Source: Candidatus Desantisbacteria bacterium CG2_30_40_21
Lineage (GTDB): Bacteria; UBA9089; CG2-30-40-21
Direction of reading: 5' to 3'
NCBI GenBank assembly: GCA_001873945.1
Contig: MNYI01000121.1
Coordinates: 1-7,781, forward strand
Length of the DNA stretch: 7,781 nucleotides
Part shown: in pieces, positions 1-5,349 of the stretch
Numbering within the stretch: the stretch's first letter is position 1
Layout: each line of letters starts with the position of its first letter
The notes under the pieces: generated by a model
The model's database searches: none
What the model was told of the DNA's origin: nothing
What the model saw: only the letters and a program-made list of their open reading frames with translations
Position numbers and translations under genes: made by a program

Positions 1-13
1 CAGGTAAAGGAAT

Positions 14-186
14 TTACCACGGAGAACACATAAGTTGATAGGTTGATAGGTTGATGAGTTTATAGGTTAAAGGAACACAGATTCATAATTCATAAACATT
101 TCCTATCAATTCAGCCACTTATCAACCCATCAACTATTCAACTTATCAACTTTTTGTGTCTTCGTGCCTTTGTGGTGAGTAGTTAC
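14..186. repeat. Nested inverted-repeat element upstream of the fumarase genes
   Basis: An outer inverted repeat (accacggagaacaca near 16-30; tgtgtcttcg...ggtgagtagttac at 155-186) encloses an inner inverted repeat built from GTTGAT units (32-60 against 118-152). The right end, ggtgagtagttac (174-186), recurs exactly at 1762-1774. The inner GTTGAT unit recurs as a free-standing element at 4215-4316. The core at 81-97 contains a small direct repeat (attcata twice). The outer left arm matches the right arm only loosely and looks shortened. I see no gene in 1-212. Seen directly: the arms and the shared ends. Inferred: that one mobile repeat landed inside another. Confidence 0.75.
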
Positions 187-212
187 TGAAATTTAATAAT
201 TCTGGGGTAAAA

Positions 213-1052
213 ATGCGAACAATTCATGCGTCCGAGATAAATGAACTTATCTACCAACTTTGTATTAAGGCTAATTGTTCCCTGCCTGCGGATATCAAGC
301 AGAGTCTTGATAATGCCCTGATTCATTCTACCGGCAGACAGAAGGATGTGCTTAATATCCTGATTGAAAATATAGAATTGGCTGAACAAACAAGAGTGCC
401 AGTGTGTCAGGATACAGGAATTGTGGTTGTTTTTTTGGAGATAGGGCAGAATGTAATGGTTGTGGACGGATATATTGAAGAGGCTATAAATGATGGAGTT
501 AGAAGGGCTTATCAGGATGCTTACCTTCGTAAATCTGTAGTGTCTGACCCTGTTATCCGGAAAAATACAGGGGATAATACACCAGCCATGATTCATACCA
601 GAATAGTTGAGGGCGATTCATTAAGGCTAATTGTCATGCCAAAGGGATGTGGTGGAGAAAACATGAGCAGCCTCTGGATGCTCAAGCCAACAGATAGCAT
701 AAGTGAAATAATCAGTACTATTGTTATGCATATAAAGCAAGTAGGAGCCTTTTCCTGTCCACCATTAATTATTGGTGTGGGTATTGGTGGGAGCTTTGAG
801 GTTGCCCCATTGTTGGCAAAAAAAGCACTGTTGCGTCTGATAGGGGAATCACATCCCATGCATCATATCGCGGAGATTGAACATAAATTGTTGGAAAAGA
901 TCAATAAACTGCGAATAGGACCTGCAGGGCTTGGGGGAACGCCTACAGCCTTGACAGTGAATATAGAGACATGTGCTACCCATATTGCCAGTTTGCCTGT
1001 GGCAGTGAGCCTTTGTTGTTATGCGAATAGGCATAGTGAAGGGGTGCTTTAG
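213..1052 (+). CDS. Fumarate hydratase class I, alpha (iron-sulfur) subunit
   Basis: This is the alpha subunit of a two-subunit class I hydro-lyase that interconverts fumarate and L-malate in the cytoplasm through an oxygen-sensitive [4Fe-4S] cluster. The 279-residue length is normal for separate alpha subunits. Visible family motifs are VCQDTG (Cys65), PKGCGGENMS (Cys146), SCPPLIIGVGIGGS (Cys182), GPAGLGG and the end segment ATHIASLPVAVSLCCYANRH (250s-270s). By family alignment Cys65, Cys182 and Cys269 are the likely cluster ligands, which is inference from spacing. The ATG at 213 is preceded by only a weak GGGG-type ribosome site. The ending RHSEGVL matches the usual family C-terminus, so the repeat that follows the stop has not altered the protein. 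The beta subunit follows 70 bases downstream. L-tartrate dehydratase alpha is a related alternative, but nothing in the context favours it. Confidence 0.9.
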   Translation: MRTIHASEINELIYQLCIKANCSLPADIKQSLDNALIHSTGRQKDVLNILIENIELAEQTRVPVCQDTGIVVVFLEIGQNVMVVDGYIEEAINDGVRRAYQDAYLRKSVVSDPVIRKNTGDNTPAMIHTRIVEGDSLRLIVMPKGCGGENMSSLWMLKPTDSISEIISTIVMHIKQVGAFSCPPLIIGVGIGGSFEVAPLLAKKALLRLIGESHPMHHIAEIEHKLLEKINKLRIGPAGLGGTPTALTVNIETCATHIASLPVAVSLCCYANRHSEGVL

Positions 1053-1055
1053 TAG

Positions 1056-1101
1056 ACGAGCCGTCTCGGCTCGTTTGAGAATACGAAGCGAGACGCTTCG
1101 T
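1056..1101. repeat. Double-hairpin repeat with complementary loops
   Basis: Two adjacent perfect hairpins lie between the fumarase subunit genes. The first has stem acgagcc (1056-1062) paired with ggctcgt (1068-1074). The second has stem acgaagcg (1083-1090) paired with cgcttcgt (1094-1101). The apex of the first (cgtctcg, 1062-1068) is the exact reverse complement of the apex of the second (cgagacg, 1089-1095). The pair could therefore form a loop-loop contact or refold into one long hairpin with two mismatches. The element starts three bases after the alpha-subunit stop. No T-run follows, so it does not look like an intrinsic terminator. Confidence 0.8.
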
Positions 1102-1110
1102 TTACTTATT

Positions 1111-1115
1111 AGGAG
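1111..1115 (+). promoter_or_regulatory. Ribosome binding site that sets the beta-subunit start
   Basis: AGGAG ends seven bases before the GTG at 1123, which is the ideal spacing for that start. An out-of-frame ATG lies at 1119, only three bases from the AGGAG, and opens a 12-codon reading frame ending at 1157. Confidence 0.7.
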
Positions 1116-1122
1116 ATTATGC

Positions 1123-1683
1123 GTGAATCCAAAGAAAATTTATACACCATTAGATAAAGAAACGATCCTTTCATTAAATGCAGGGGATAAAGTCTTTCTG
1201 AGTGGGGTCGTTTATACTCTCAGGGATGCGGCTCATAAGAGATTAGTAGAATTATACGACAGTCATTGCCCGACTAAGGGAAAAGAGGAAAAAAATCTAC
1301 TTGACATTAGCGGTCAAATAGTGTATTATACAGGGCTGACCCCATTGTTGCAGAATGGCCATTCTGGTGCTGCGGGACCAACTACAAGCATAAGGATGGA
1401 TAAATATACCCCCAGATTGCTTGATGCAGGTATGGTTGGCATGATTGGTAAGGGACCAAGGGGGTTGGATGTAGTAAGAAGTATCAGGGATCATCAATCA
1501 ATATACTTTGTTACTGTCGGTGGAGCAGGAGCATTTCTTGCTCAAAGGATAAAAAAGGTAGAAATAGTTGCCTTTGAGGATCTCGGCTGTGAGGCTGTTT
1601 ATCGATTAAGTGTTGAGGATTTCCCCCTCTGGGTGGGGGTTGATTCAAGGGGGAAAACAATGTGGGATACGATGTTGGGATAG
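1123..1683 (+). CDS. Fumarate hydratase class I, beta subunit
   Basis: This is the partner of the alpha subunit. The beta (C-terminal-type) domain completes the active site of two-subunit class I fumarases. From a GTG start it is 186 residues, the usual size. It opens like the family (YTPLDKE, then GDKVFLSG and YTLRDAAHKR at residues 31-40). It also shows GQIVYYTGLTP (64-74), GPTTSIRMDKYTP (85-97), GMIGKG (106-111), YFVTVGGAGAFLA (128-140) and FEDLGCEAVYRLSVEDFP (151-168). An upstream ATG at 1021 is in frame, but it would overlap the alpha gene and translate the double-hairpin repeat, so it is rejected. AGGAG at 1111-1115 supports the GTG. Tartrate dehydratase beta is the main alternative. 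The stop is followed two bases later by an inverted-repeat element. Confidence 0.9.
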   Translation: MNPKKIYTPLDKETILSLNAGDKVFLSGVVYTLRDAAHKRLVELYDSHCPTKGKEEKNLLDISGQIVYYTGLTPLLQNGHSGAAGPTTSIRMDKYTPRLLDAGMVGMIGKGPRGLDVVRSIRDHQSIYFVTVGGAGAFLAQRIKKVEIVAFEDLGCEAVYRLSVEDFPLWVGVDSRGKTMWDTMLG

Positions 1684-1685
1684 AG

Positions 1686-1781
1686 ATATTTGTAGCTATT
1701 CACCACGGAGACACAATTCACTACTGAACGCATCTGAAGATGCTCACTACTGTGTCTCTGCGGTGAGTAGTTACGAAATAT
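1686..1781. repeat. Inverted-repeat element with CACCACGGAGACACA-type ends
   Basis: The left arm (1692-1715) and right arm (1751-1774) are 24 bases each and match at 20 positions. Three of the four differences would be G-U pairs in RNA. After a one-base bulge the match continues through atattt (1686-1691) and aaatat (1776-1781). The centre holds a perfect hairpin, gcatct-ga-agatgc (1730-1743), flanked by a direct repeat tcactact (1718-1725 and 1744-1751). The right end matches that of the element upstream of the fumarase genes. It fills the gap between the fumarase beta gene and ndk and ends 12 bases before the ndk ribosome site. Confidence 0.8.
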
Positions 1782-1793
1782 TCCTAATGTGAT

Positions 1794-1800
1794 AAGGAGG
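1794..1800 (+). promoter_or_regulatory. Strong ribosome binding site of ndk
   Basis: AAGGAGG is a full anti-16S match. It lies 5 bases before TTG (1806) and 11 bases before ATG (1812). Spacing favours TTG, while family alignment favours ATG (MERTLVILKPD). Confidence 0.75.
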
Positions 1801-1805
1801 TTTGT

Positions 1806-2246
1806 TTGAGAATGGAAAGGACATTGGTAATTCTGAAGCCTGATTGTGTATGGCGAGGGCTGATAGGAGAGATTATTAAACGATTTGAAGGTGAAAAGTT
1901 TAATGTTATTGCCTTGAAAATGTTTCATCTCTCAGTAGAAGAGGCTGAAAAATTTTATGCTGTTCATCAAGGCAAAGAGTTTTATGAAAGATTGACCGGA
2001 TATATGTCTTCATCCCCGATTGTAGGCATGGTTCTTGAGGGTAAAAAGGCAGTGCTTCGGATAAGAGAGTTGATTGGGGCAACAGACCCAAAGAATGCTA
2101 TATTTGGAACTATTAGAAACAAGTATGCAATAAATGGTCTGATGAATGTTGTCCATGCCTCTGATTCACTTGAGTCTGCAAGTAAAGAGATTACATTCTT
2201 CTTTAAGACGGAAGAAATATTTCATTACCAGAGGCGGGAAGAATAA
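1806..2246 (+). CDS. ndk: Nucleoside diphosphate kinase
   Basis: This enzyme transfers the gamma-phosphate from ATP to (d)NDPs through a phosphohistidine, balancing cytoplasmic NTP pools. Counted from the ATG at 1812 (144 residues, normal length), every classical active-site residue is in place: Lys9 in LKPD, Tyr49, Phe57, Arg85, Thr91 in GATDP, Arg102 in GTIR, Asn112 and catalytic His115 in the signature NVVHASDS. The start is TTG 1806 by ribosome-site spacing or ATG 1812 by family length, a difference of two residues. Its stop codon overlaps the ATG of the next gene by one base (taATG), implying translational coupling with yceD. The C-terminal tail (FKTEEIFHYQRREE) is the usual variable end. 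Confidence 0.97.
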   Translation: MRMERTLVILKPDCVWRGLIGEIIKRFEGEKFNVIALKMFHLSVEEAEKFYAVHQGKEFYERLTGYMSSSPIVGMVLEGKKAVLRIRELIGATDPKNAIFGTIRNKYAINGLMNVVHASDSLESASKEITFFFKTEEIFHYQRREE

Positions 2247-2809
2247 TGTTGTCGCTAGCTAATATTGATATAAGTGAAATAGCAGAAAAAGAGATAGCCA
2301 TATCAGGACAAATAGACCCTGAAGAAAAACAGGTTGCCTTGTTATTAAGGGATGTCAATTTATTGATACAAAAACCAATAGATTTTCATGTGGAATTAGA
2401 GGGAATGGGACATGGCCGGATTGAATTGTCAGGCTGGTTGAGGGCAGAGATACAACTTGAATGTTGCCATTGTCTTTCATTATTTGATTATCCAGTGGAA
2501 AAGGATTTTATTGTTGATTATCTTCCGGCAATAAAGGGAAATGATGAGCCTGGCAGCCTTGAAATCACAACGGATGATATTTATGTCAATAATTATACAG
2601 GAAATACCCTGAATATACTTGAGGAATATTGTGCTCAATTGGTATTAGCCGTGCCTATGATGCCTCGTTGTCATGAGGAATGTAAGGGATTGTGTTCACA
2701 ATGTGGGCAGAATCTTAATATTAAAAAATGCAGTTGTGTATCTCCACAAATACTTGAGGGAGAGGGTAAGTTTTCAGCTATCAGTTATCGGCTATCAGCT
2801 GACAGTTGA
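2246..2809 (+). CDS. yceD: YceD/DUF177 family protein with a repeat-encoded C-terminus
   Basis: This family lies next to rpmF in many bacteria. E. coli YceD is linked to 23S rRNA accumulation, but the molecular activity is not established. The 187-residue protein has the family layout: a beta-rich N-terminal half, the CCHCL motif (73-77) at the position of the family's CxRCL, an acidic middle (about 99-112), and the Cys-rich motif CHEECKGLCSQCGQNLN (142-158) followed by CSC (162-164). The usual short C-terminal DPR-L-type ending is absent. Instead the protein ends KFSAISYRLSADS (175-187), which is translation of a palindromic repeat (2766-2824) containing the stop codon. The start ATG overlaps the ndk stop. 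rpmF follows 34 bases downstream, which supports a ribosome-related role. Confidence 0.88.
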   Translation: MLSLANIDISEIAEKEIAISGQIDPEEKQVALLLRDVNLLIQKPIDFHVELEGMGHGRIELSGWLRAEIQLECCHCLSLFDYPVEKDFIVDYLPAIKGNDEPGSLEITTDDIYVNNYTGNTLNILEEYCAQLVLAVPMMPRCHEECKGLCSQCGQNLNIKKCSCVSPQILEGEGKFSAISYRLSADS

Positions 2810-2824
2810 TAGCTGAACGCTTAC
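2766..2824. repeat. AGCTATCAG-type palindromic repeat spanning the yceD stop
   Basis: The inverted arms are gtaag..ttcagctatca (2766-2783) and tgatagctgaacgcttac (2807-2824), with further CTATCAG-like units between them. Half of a similar element recurs at 7544-7576, sharing the run tagctgaacgcttac exactly. The element encodes the last residues and stop codon of yceD and ends eight bases before the rpmF ribosome site. Confidence 0.8.
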
Positions 2825-2843
2825 AAATTATAGGAGGAAAAAG

Positions 2844-3032
2844 ATGCCTAATCCAAAAAGAAAACATTCAAAAGCAAGAAGGGATAAGAGAAGAGCAAAC
2901 TGGAAGTTGACAGCCCCTGATATTTCTGCTTGTCCTGAATGTACCAAACCTAAACAGTCTCATCAAGCATGTCCGTCATGTGGTTCTTACAAGGGACGCA
3001 TAGTGGTAAGGATGAAAGAGGGAAAAGAGTAG
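2844..3032 (+). CDS. rpmF: 50S ribosomal protein L32, zinc-binding form
   Basis: This is a small protein of the large ribosomal subunit. The 62 residues begin with the family signature MPNPKRKHSKARRDKRRA, a basic rRNA-binding segment. A zinc ribbon follows with both cysteine pairs intact: CPEC (30-33) and CPSC (43-46), then GSYKGR (47-52). It is therefore the zinc-binding form and not the cysteine-free paralogue made under zinc limitation in some bacteria. AGGAGG at 2832-2837 sits six bases before the ATG. The position between yceD and plsX is the conserved arrangement. A long hairpin repeat starts two bases after the stop codon. Confidence 0.97.
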   Translation: MPNPKRKHSKARRDKRRANWKLTAPDISACPECTKPKQSHQACPSCGSYKGRIVVRMKEGKE

Positions 3033-3033
3033 T

Positions 3034-3143
3034 GCAGGGAATATATCGTAGCACAGACATTCTTGTCTGTGTTTCTTCATTTGTTCCTCGACAAATGGTC
3101 TGAATCACAGACAGGAATGTCTGTGCTACGATATATTCCCTGC
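3034..3143. repeat. 110-bp long-hairpin repeat with CACAGACA sub-palindromes
   Basis: The arms at 3034-3071 and 3106-3143 are 38 bases each and complementary except at one position. Each arm also contains its own hairpin: cacagaca-ttct-tgtctgtg at 3052-3071 and cacagaca-ggaa-tgtctgtg at 3106-3125. The tip forms a third stem, catttgt (3078-3084) with acaaatg (3091-3097). The sequence can fold either as one rod or as a three-hairpin, cross-like shape. It separates rpmF from plsX. No T-run follows, so terminator function is not evident. No open reading frame of note lies inside. Confidence 0.88.
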
Positions 3144-3203
3144 TAACGAAGGCAGGGGGTGGAGATTTTCAGTGTCGCAATTAATTGTAGGAGAAATTAA
3201 TAT

Positions 3204-4223
3204 ATGCAAATAGCTGTTGATGCCATGGGGGGGGACCATGCCCCTGAGGCAATAGTAGCTGGTGTGGTTGAGGCTATTAGCGAATTAAATGATGTAGAAA
3301 TAATTCTGGTTGGCAAGGAAAAAATTATCCAGGAAGAGATCAAAAAACATAAGTGCCGGCATAGCCTTATTTCCATAGAAAATGCCTCGGAGATTATTGA
3401 AATGGGGGAGTCTCCCGGCATTGCCCTGAAGACAAAAAAGGATTCCTCTATCATGGTTTGTGCCAGATTGGTTAAAGAAAAACGGGCACAAGCTACAGTC
3501 TCAGCAGGTAATACCGGTGCGGTTATGGGATCAATGTTGATGAGCGTGGGAAGATTAAAGGGTATCCTGCGGCCGGCTATTGTATCTATTATACCAAATT
3601 TTAGCGGCGGGGTAACGCTTCTTTTAGATGTTGGGGCAAATGTTGATTGCAAACCTGTATCATTGTTACAATTTGCATTAATGGGACAGGTCTATAGCCA
3701 GTATATTCTTGGGATTAATAATCCAAGGATTGGAATATTGAGTATCGGAGAAGAGGAATCTAAGGGGAATGAGCTTACTGCAAGTGCCTTTCCTCTCTTA
3801 AAAGCAAGCTCGCTTAATTTTTGCGGTAATGCTGAGGGTAGGGATATTGTTAACGGAAAATTTGATGTTGTGGTTTGTGATGGATTTGTAGGCAATGTTG
3901 TCCTGAAATTTGGAGAAAGTCTGGCAGAAGGGATACTAACCTTCTTAAAGAGAGAGCTATCTTCTACCCTTATCCTTAAACTTGGTGCTTGGCTTTCCAT
4001 GCCTGCATTCGAGAGGTTTAAGAAATTAGTAGATTATTCAGAGTATGGCGGTGCCCCTTTGCTTGGGGTAAATGGGGTCTCCATTATCTGCCATGGTTCA
4101 TCCTCAGCCAAAGCAATTAAAAATGGGATACGGGTAGCAGCTGAATTTATCAGACATGATGTGAACAGGCATATTGAGGAAATGGTGATTCAGGCAGAAG
4201 GACAGAAGGCTGAATTAAGTTGA
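3204..4223 (+). CDS. plsX: Phosphate acyltransferase PlsX
   Basis: PlsX converts acyl-ACP and phosphate to acyl-phosphate, the donor used by membrane-bound PlsY for the first acylation of glycerol-3-phosphate. It is a soluble, peripherally membrane-associated enzyme. The 339-residue length is typical. Motifs in order are IAVDAMGGDHAPEAIVAG (3-20), SAGNTGAVMG (about 99-108), LLLDVGANVDCKP, GILSIGEEESKGNE, CGNAEGRDI, VVVCDGFVGNVVLKFGE and the C-terminal GGAPLLGVNGVSIICHGSS. AGGAG at 3189-3193 precedes the ATG by ten bases. The last two codons and the stop (Leu is tta; then agt tga) run into a GTTGAT-type inverted repeat, so the extreme C-terminus is repeat-derived. Its place upstream of fabH is the conserved operon order. 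Confidence 0.97.
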   Translation: MQIAVDAMGGDHAPEAIVAGVVEAISELNDVEIILVGKEKIIQEEIKKHKCRHSLISIENASEIIEMGESPGIALKTKKDSSIMVCARLVKEKRAQATVSAGNTGAVMGSMLMSVGRLKGILRPAIVSIIPNFSGGVTLLLDVGANVDCKPVSLLQFALMGQVYSQYILGINNPRIGILSIGEEESKGNELTASAFPLLKASSLNFCGNAEGRDIVNGKFDVVVCDGFVGNVVLKFGESLAEGILTFLKRELSSTLILKLGAWLSMPAFERFKKLVDYSEYGGAPLLGVNGVSIICHGSSSAKAIKNGIRVAAEFIRHDVNRHIEEMVIQAEGQKAELS

Positions 4224-4316
4224 TAGGTTGATGAGTTGATGGATTTAGTTGATAGGTTGATGAGTTGATGGATTTGTATTCATTCAACCCATCAACCTAT
4301 CAACCTATCAACTTAA
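4215..4316. repeat. GTTGAT-type inverted repeat spanning the plsX stop
   Basis: The outer 18 bases (ttaagttgataggttgat, 4215-4232) match the reverse complement of the right end (4299-4316) exactly. The left arm is an exact tandem duplication of a 29-base unit (4218-4246 and 4247-4275), itself made of eight-base GTTGAT-containing steps. The right arm has one copy's worth of complementary units (about 4280-4316). The plsX stop codon (4221-4223) lies inside the left arm, and the right arm ends seven bases before the fabH ribosome site. The same unit occurs inside the element at 14-186. Confidence 0.87.
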
Positions 4317-4323
4317 GATAAAC

Positions 4324-4329
4324 AGGAGG
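4324..4329 (+). promoter_or_regulatory. Ribosome binding site that sets the fabH start
   Basis: AGGAGG lies only three bases before the GTG at 4333 but nine before the in-frame GTG at 4339. This favours the second GTG as the translation start. Confidence 0.6.
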
Positions 4330-4338
4330 GTTGTGAGT

Positions 4339-5307
4339 GTGATTGCCATACGCTCTGTAGGAATAGTTGGTACCGGGAGTTTTGTCCCACCTTCGATATT
4401 AACAAACATTGACATAGAAAAGATGGTGGATACCTCAAACCAGTGGATTATTGAAAGAACAGGCATTTGTGAGAGGCGGATTTCTTCACCAGAAACAACA
4501 GCCTCTGATCTGGGTGTACCTGCATCCCTTGCAGCCTTACAGTCTGCTGGGATCAATCCGGAGGAGATAGATTTAATTATTGTAGCTACCTCTACACCTG
4601 ATATGACCTTTCCATCTACAGCATGCTTTATTCAAAATAAAATCGGTGCATCCCGTGCTGCATGTTTTGATATCTCGGCAGCCTGTACTGGTTTTTCATA
4701 CGCCTTAGAAACAGGCCGTCAGTTTATCGCTACCTCTACCTATAAAACAGCATTGATTGTTGGGACAGAGGTAATGTCAAGGGTGCTTGATTGGACAGAT
4801 AGAAATACCTGTGTTTTGTTTGGAGATGGGGCTGGGGCTGCTGTCTTGCAACCTGTTGCAGATAATTATGGTATATTATCCACAAGCCTTGGTGCAGATG
4901 GAAGACTTGCCTCTATGCTTGATTTACCTGCTGGTGGTTGTATCCGTATGAGTGGACGGGAGGTATTTAAGGTTGCGGTCAATACCATGATAGAGGCTGT
5001 GGAAAAAGTGTTGAATAATGCCGGAATATCGCAAGAAGCTGTTTCATTGCTCATACCACATCAGGCAAATATCCGTATCATTGAGGCAATGGGAAAAAGA
5101 TTAAATATCCCTTCAGAAAGGATATTTGTTAACCTTCAAAAATATGGCAATGTCTCTGCGGGCTCAACCATTATTGCTCTTGATGAAGCTGTCCGGCAAG
5201 GCAGGGTAGCAGATGGTGATATTGTTGTAATTGTTGCCTTTGGTGGTGGACTTACCTGGGGGGCAACGGTGATACGATGGGGCGGTGTCCTGATAAGTGA
5301 AAAGTGA
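4339..5307 (+). CDS. fabH: 3-oxoacyl-ACP synthase III (FabH)
   Basis: FabH condenses a short acyl-CoA, normally acetyl-CoA, with malonyl-ACP to start type II fatty acid synthesis. The start chosen is the GTG at 4339 (322 residues); the in-frame GTG at 4333 adds two residues but is too close to the ribosome site. The catalytic triad is complete, numbered from 4339: Cys116 in DISAACTGFSYAL, His241 in IPHQANIRIIEA and Asn271 in YGNVSAGST. Other family features are SVGIVGTGSFVPP near the N-terminus, NQWIIERTGI (34-43) and the ending GGGLTWGATVIRW. The protein then continues with GGVLISEK. Family members normally stop near that Trp, and the last codons and stop lie in a GTGAAAA repeat, so the tail is probably acquired. 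The fatty acid primer preference cannot be read from the sequence. Confidence 0.97.
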   Translation: MIAIRSVGIVGTGSFVPPSILTNIDIEKMVDTSNQWIIERTGICERRISSPETTASDLGVPASLAALQSAGINPEEIDLIIVATSTPDMTFPSTACFIQNKIGASRAACFDISAACTGFSYALETGRQFIATSTYKTALIVGTEVMSRVLDWTDRNTCVLFGDGAGAAVLQPVADNYGILSTSLGADGRLASMLDLPAGGCIRMSGREVFKVAVNTMIEAVEKVLNNAGISQEAVSLLIPHQANIRIIEAMGKRLNIPSERIFVNLQKYGNVSAGSTIIALDEAVRQGRVADGDIVVIVAFGGGLTWGATVIRWGGVLISEK

Positions 5308-5327
5308 AAAACGAAAAGTGAAAAGTG
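5295..5327. repeat. GTGAAAA short tandem repeat at the fabH stop
   Basis: This purine-rich tract has four GTGAAAA-like steps interrupted by one ACGAAAA step. It contains the fabH stop codon (5305-5307) and ends just before the fabD leader. A ten-base piece, taagtgaaaa (5294-5303), recurs at the fabD stop (6261-6270), which may be chance. Confidence 0.6.
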
Positions 5328-5338
5328 TATGATGAGGG

Positions 5339-5344
5339 AAGGAG
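5339..5344 (+). promoter_or_regulatory. Ribosome binding site that sets the fabD start
   Basis: AAGGAG ends five bases before the ATG at 5350. The in-frame ATGs at 5329 and 5332 lie upstream of it and have no comparable site. Confidence 0.75.
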
Positions 5345-5349
5345 ATTGG

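Noticed and set aside
170..197. Possible promoter (ttgtgg at 170-175, tttaat at 192-197, 16-base spacing) before the fumarase genes
   Set aside because: The first box matches the consensus at only three positions, and such AT-rich matches are common by chance.
1021..1122. Upstream extension of the fumarase beta gene to the ATG at 1021
   Set aside because: It would overlap the alpha gene by 32 bases and translate the double-hairpin repeat. The family N-terminus and the AGGAG site both point to GTG 1123.
3034..3143. Intrinsic terminators at the hairpin repeats (this one and those at 1056-1101, 1686-1781, 4215-4316 and 7577-7736)
   Set aside because: None is followed by a run of T on the coding strand, and the downstream genes belong to the same conserved cluster.
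3197..3652. Long minus-strand open reading frames opposite plsX, and similar ones opposite the fumarase, fabH, fabD and fabG genes
   Set aside because: They lie antisense to clear enzymes, have no ribosome sites or recognisable motifs, and read as shadow frames.
4215..4316. CRISPR array
   Set aside because: The two 29-base units are directly adjacent with no unique spacers, and the right half is their inverted complement.
5329..5349. Earlier fabD starts at 5329 and 5332
   Set aside because: They precede the ribosome site at 5339-5344 and add residues before the standard MKTAFVFPGQGSQ start.
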